Made by a program: the position numbers and the translations under genes
Shown: positions 6,881 to 7,870 of the stretch, in pieces
Numbering within the stretch: position 1 is the stretch's first letter
Layout: each line of letters begins with the position of its first letter
From: Blastocatellia bacterium
GTDB taxonomy: Bacteria > Acidobacteriota > Blastocatellia > Chloracidobacteriales > JADJPF01
NCBI GenBank assembly: GCA_023265235.1
Contig: JAHFUF010000209.1
Span: forward strand, 1-7,870
DNA length: 7,870 bases
Direction: 5' to 3'
Notes under the pieces: model-generated
Databases searched by the model: none
The model's input: only the letters and a program-made list of their open reading frames with translations
What the model was told of the DNA's origin: nothing

Positions 6881-6923
6881 AAAAGAAGCTTTTCACAAGC
6901 TAATATTAGCTGTCAAATGTTGA

Positions 6924-6962
6924 TAGATGGTTAACTATTAGGGCAAGCTAGCTAACCATCTA
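6924..6962 (-). terminator. Hairpin between the zinc-ribbon protein and AraC genes
   Basis: Arms 6924-6937 and 6949-6962 pair over 14 positions around an 11-nt loop, starting about 12 nt after the stop codon at 6974. The single A/C mismatch seen on the plus strand becomes a G-U pair in minus-strand RNA, so the stem is complete only in the leftward transcript. The following sequence is not T-rich, so it may be a weak terminator or an RNA-stabilising structure. Confidence 0.55.
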
Positions 6963-6973
6963 CAAAGTAGTTT

Positions 6974-7825
6974 TTAGACTGTGTAGCGTTGGCAACGTCG
7001 GCAAAAACTAGTTTTAGCGTCAAACATATCATCTTGGTGGCAAATATCACATCTAGCAGCAGTGTTTGAGCGTTTTACAGAAAATTTGTTAGGCAGATCA
7101 GAGACATTTGCTCCAACCCCTGCAAGGCTAGGTGTAGGTGTAGAGAAATAATTACCTACTACAAAGGTTTGCGCTCCCCAACAGGCTATGGCAGCAGGTA
7201 ATAAGGCAAGTGGCACCCAATAAAAAATAGTTAAAATACGTAGTGGTGCAGATAGTAATTCTTTAATTGTAATAGAATCATTAGCTAGTAAAGCATAAAG
7301 GCAAGAGGCAATTGCAATTCCTATAGGGACATTTATAAGTAAAGTAAATAGGCTACTTGCTCCTAATGAGCTAGCCATAGATTCTCCTGATCTTAGCTTA
7401 TGCCAAAGCACTAAACTGGTTGCAAAACCTATTTCTAAGCCTCCAATTGCTTGACCAAGAAAGAGTGTCACAACTTCGCTATTTCTTACAGAAGGAGCAC
7501 TATAAAGCATAATAGCGGCAGATAAACAACTTAAGAAAATTGCAAAGCTACAATTAGTAACAGTAAACTGTACACGCTCAGCAGTCCATAAAGAAGCTGT
7601 TTGAGATTGTGAAGCAGAAATTGTCTGTGCTTCGGTAGTAGGATAAGCTTGTTTAGTATAATTATTAGTATCGCTATTAATTTGTGCTTCTGGTAAGTCG
7701 TTATTAAAAGGGCTTGTTGCTTGATGGTTAGCGTGTTCTAGGACAGTAGGATTAGGAGTAGTTTCATTAGATTGTTCAGAATAGGTTTTTTTTAGTTCAC
7801 TTTGAAAACTAGATGGTTCATTCAT
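6974..7825 (-). CDS. Four-helix membrane protein with C-terminal zinc ribbon
   Basis: This 283-residue protein has three parts. Residues 1-80 are low-complexity and polar (Ser, Thr, Asn, Gln), probably disordered. Four hydrophobic segments follow at about 89-110, 118-141, 155-181 and 195-220. The C-terminus carries two CxxC knuckles, CDIC (259-262) and CRRC (275-278), separated by 12 residues, as in a small zinc ribbon. The even number of helices puts both ends on the same side, most likely the cytoplasm, so the ribbon could bind a protein or nucleic acid partner. I do not recognise a named family. The start is supported by GAGGT about 7 nt before the ATG at 7825. A hairpin follows the stop codon, and no upstream gene is visible in the remaining 45 bases, so operon membership is unclear. 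Confidence 0.8.
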   Translation of the reverse strand: MNEPSSFQSELKKTYSEQSNETTPNPTVLEHANHQATSPFNNDLPEAQINSDTNNYTKQAYPTTEAQTISASQSQTASLWTAERVQFTVTNCSFAIFLSCLSAAIMLYSAPSVRNSEVVTLFLGQAIGGLEIGFATSLVLWHKLRSGESMASSLGASSLFTLLINVPIGIAIASCLYALLANDSITIKELLSAPLRILTIFYWVPLALLPAAIACWGAQTFVVGNYFSTPTPSLAGVGANVSDLPNKFSVKRSNTAARCDICHQDDMFDAKTSFCRRCQRYTV

Positions 7826-7870
7826 AAAGATTACCTCACATTTTAGCTTGATTTTGGTTTGGGTTGTTTT

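Overview
The window is AT-rich bacterial DNA, and every convincing gene lies on the minus strand, so it reads right to left. The best taxonomic clue is the pair formed by an ECF sigma factor and a long transmembrane Ser/Thr kinase with a C-terminal TPR-rich region. The kinase opens with the short MTPERYQQL-type N-terminal region that I associate with Acidobacteriota (Blastocatellia-like) and similar kinase-rich phyla. The AT-rich composition is unusual for Acidobacteriota, so this assignment is tentative.

In transcription order the layout is as follows. (1) 7825-6974: a four-helix membrane protein with a disordered N-terminus and a C-terminal CxxC/CxxC zinc ribbon, followed by a hairpin. (2) 6880-6047: an AraC-family regulator. 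(3) 5672-4878: an orphan Trp-rich, probably beta-sheet protein, followed by a strong 15-bp hairpin. (4) 4336-3914: a second orphan, small, cysteine-free and beta-rich, also followed by a hairpin. (5) A signalling operon: ECF sigma factor (3657-3085), kinase-TPR protein (3063-70), and the start of a third gene (67 to the left edge), with gaps of 21 nt and 2 nt.

The two orphan genes each have a good ribosome-binding site and their own terminator. Each also has a diverged copy of the same ~120-bp block about 145-200 bp upstream. The copy upstream of the smaller gene runs into a decayed plus-strand reading frame that ends at 4738. The block is therefore either a shared control region or the residue of a duplicated gene end.

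Functionally, the sigma/kinase pair looks like a phosphorylation-controlled transcription switch. No anti-sigma factor is visible, and the acidic patch usual in sigma region 2.2 is replaced by a sequence with two adjacent threonines. Whether the orphan genes are targets of this switch is a hypothesis based only on position. No tRNA, rRNA, CRISPR array or intact mobile element was found.
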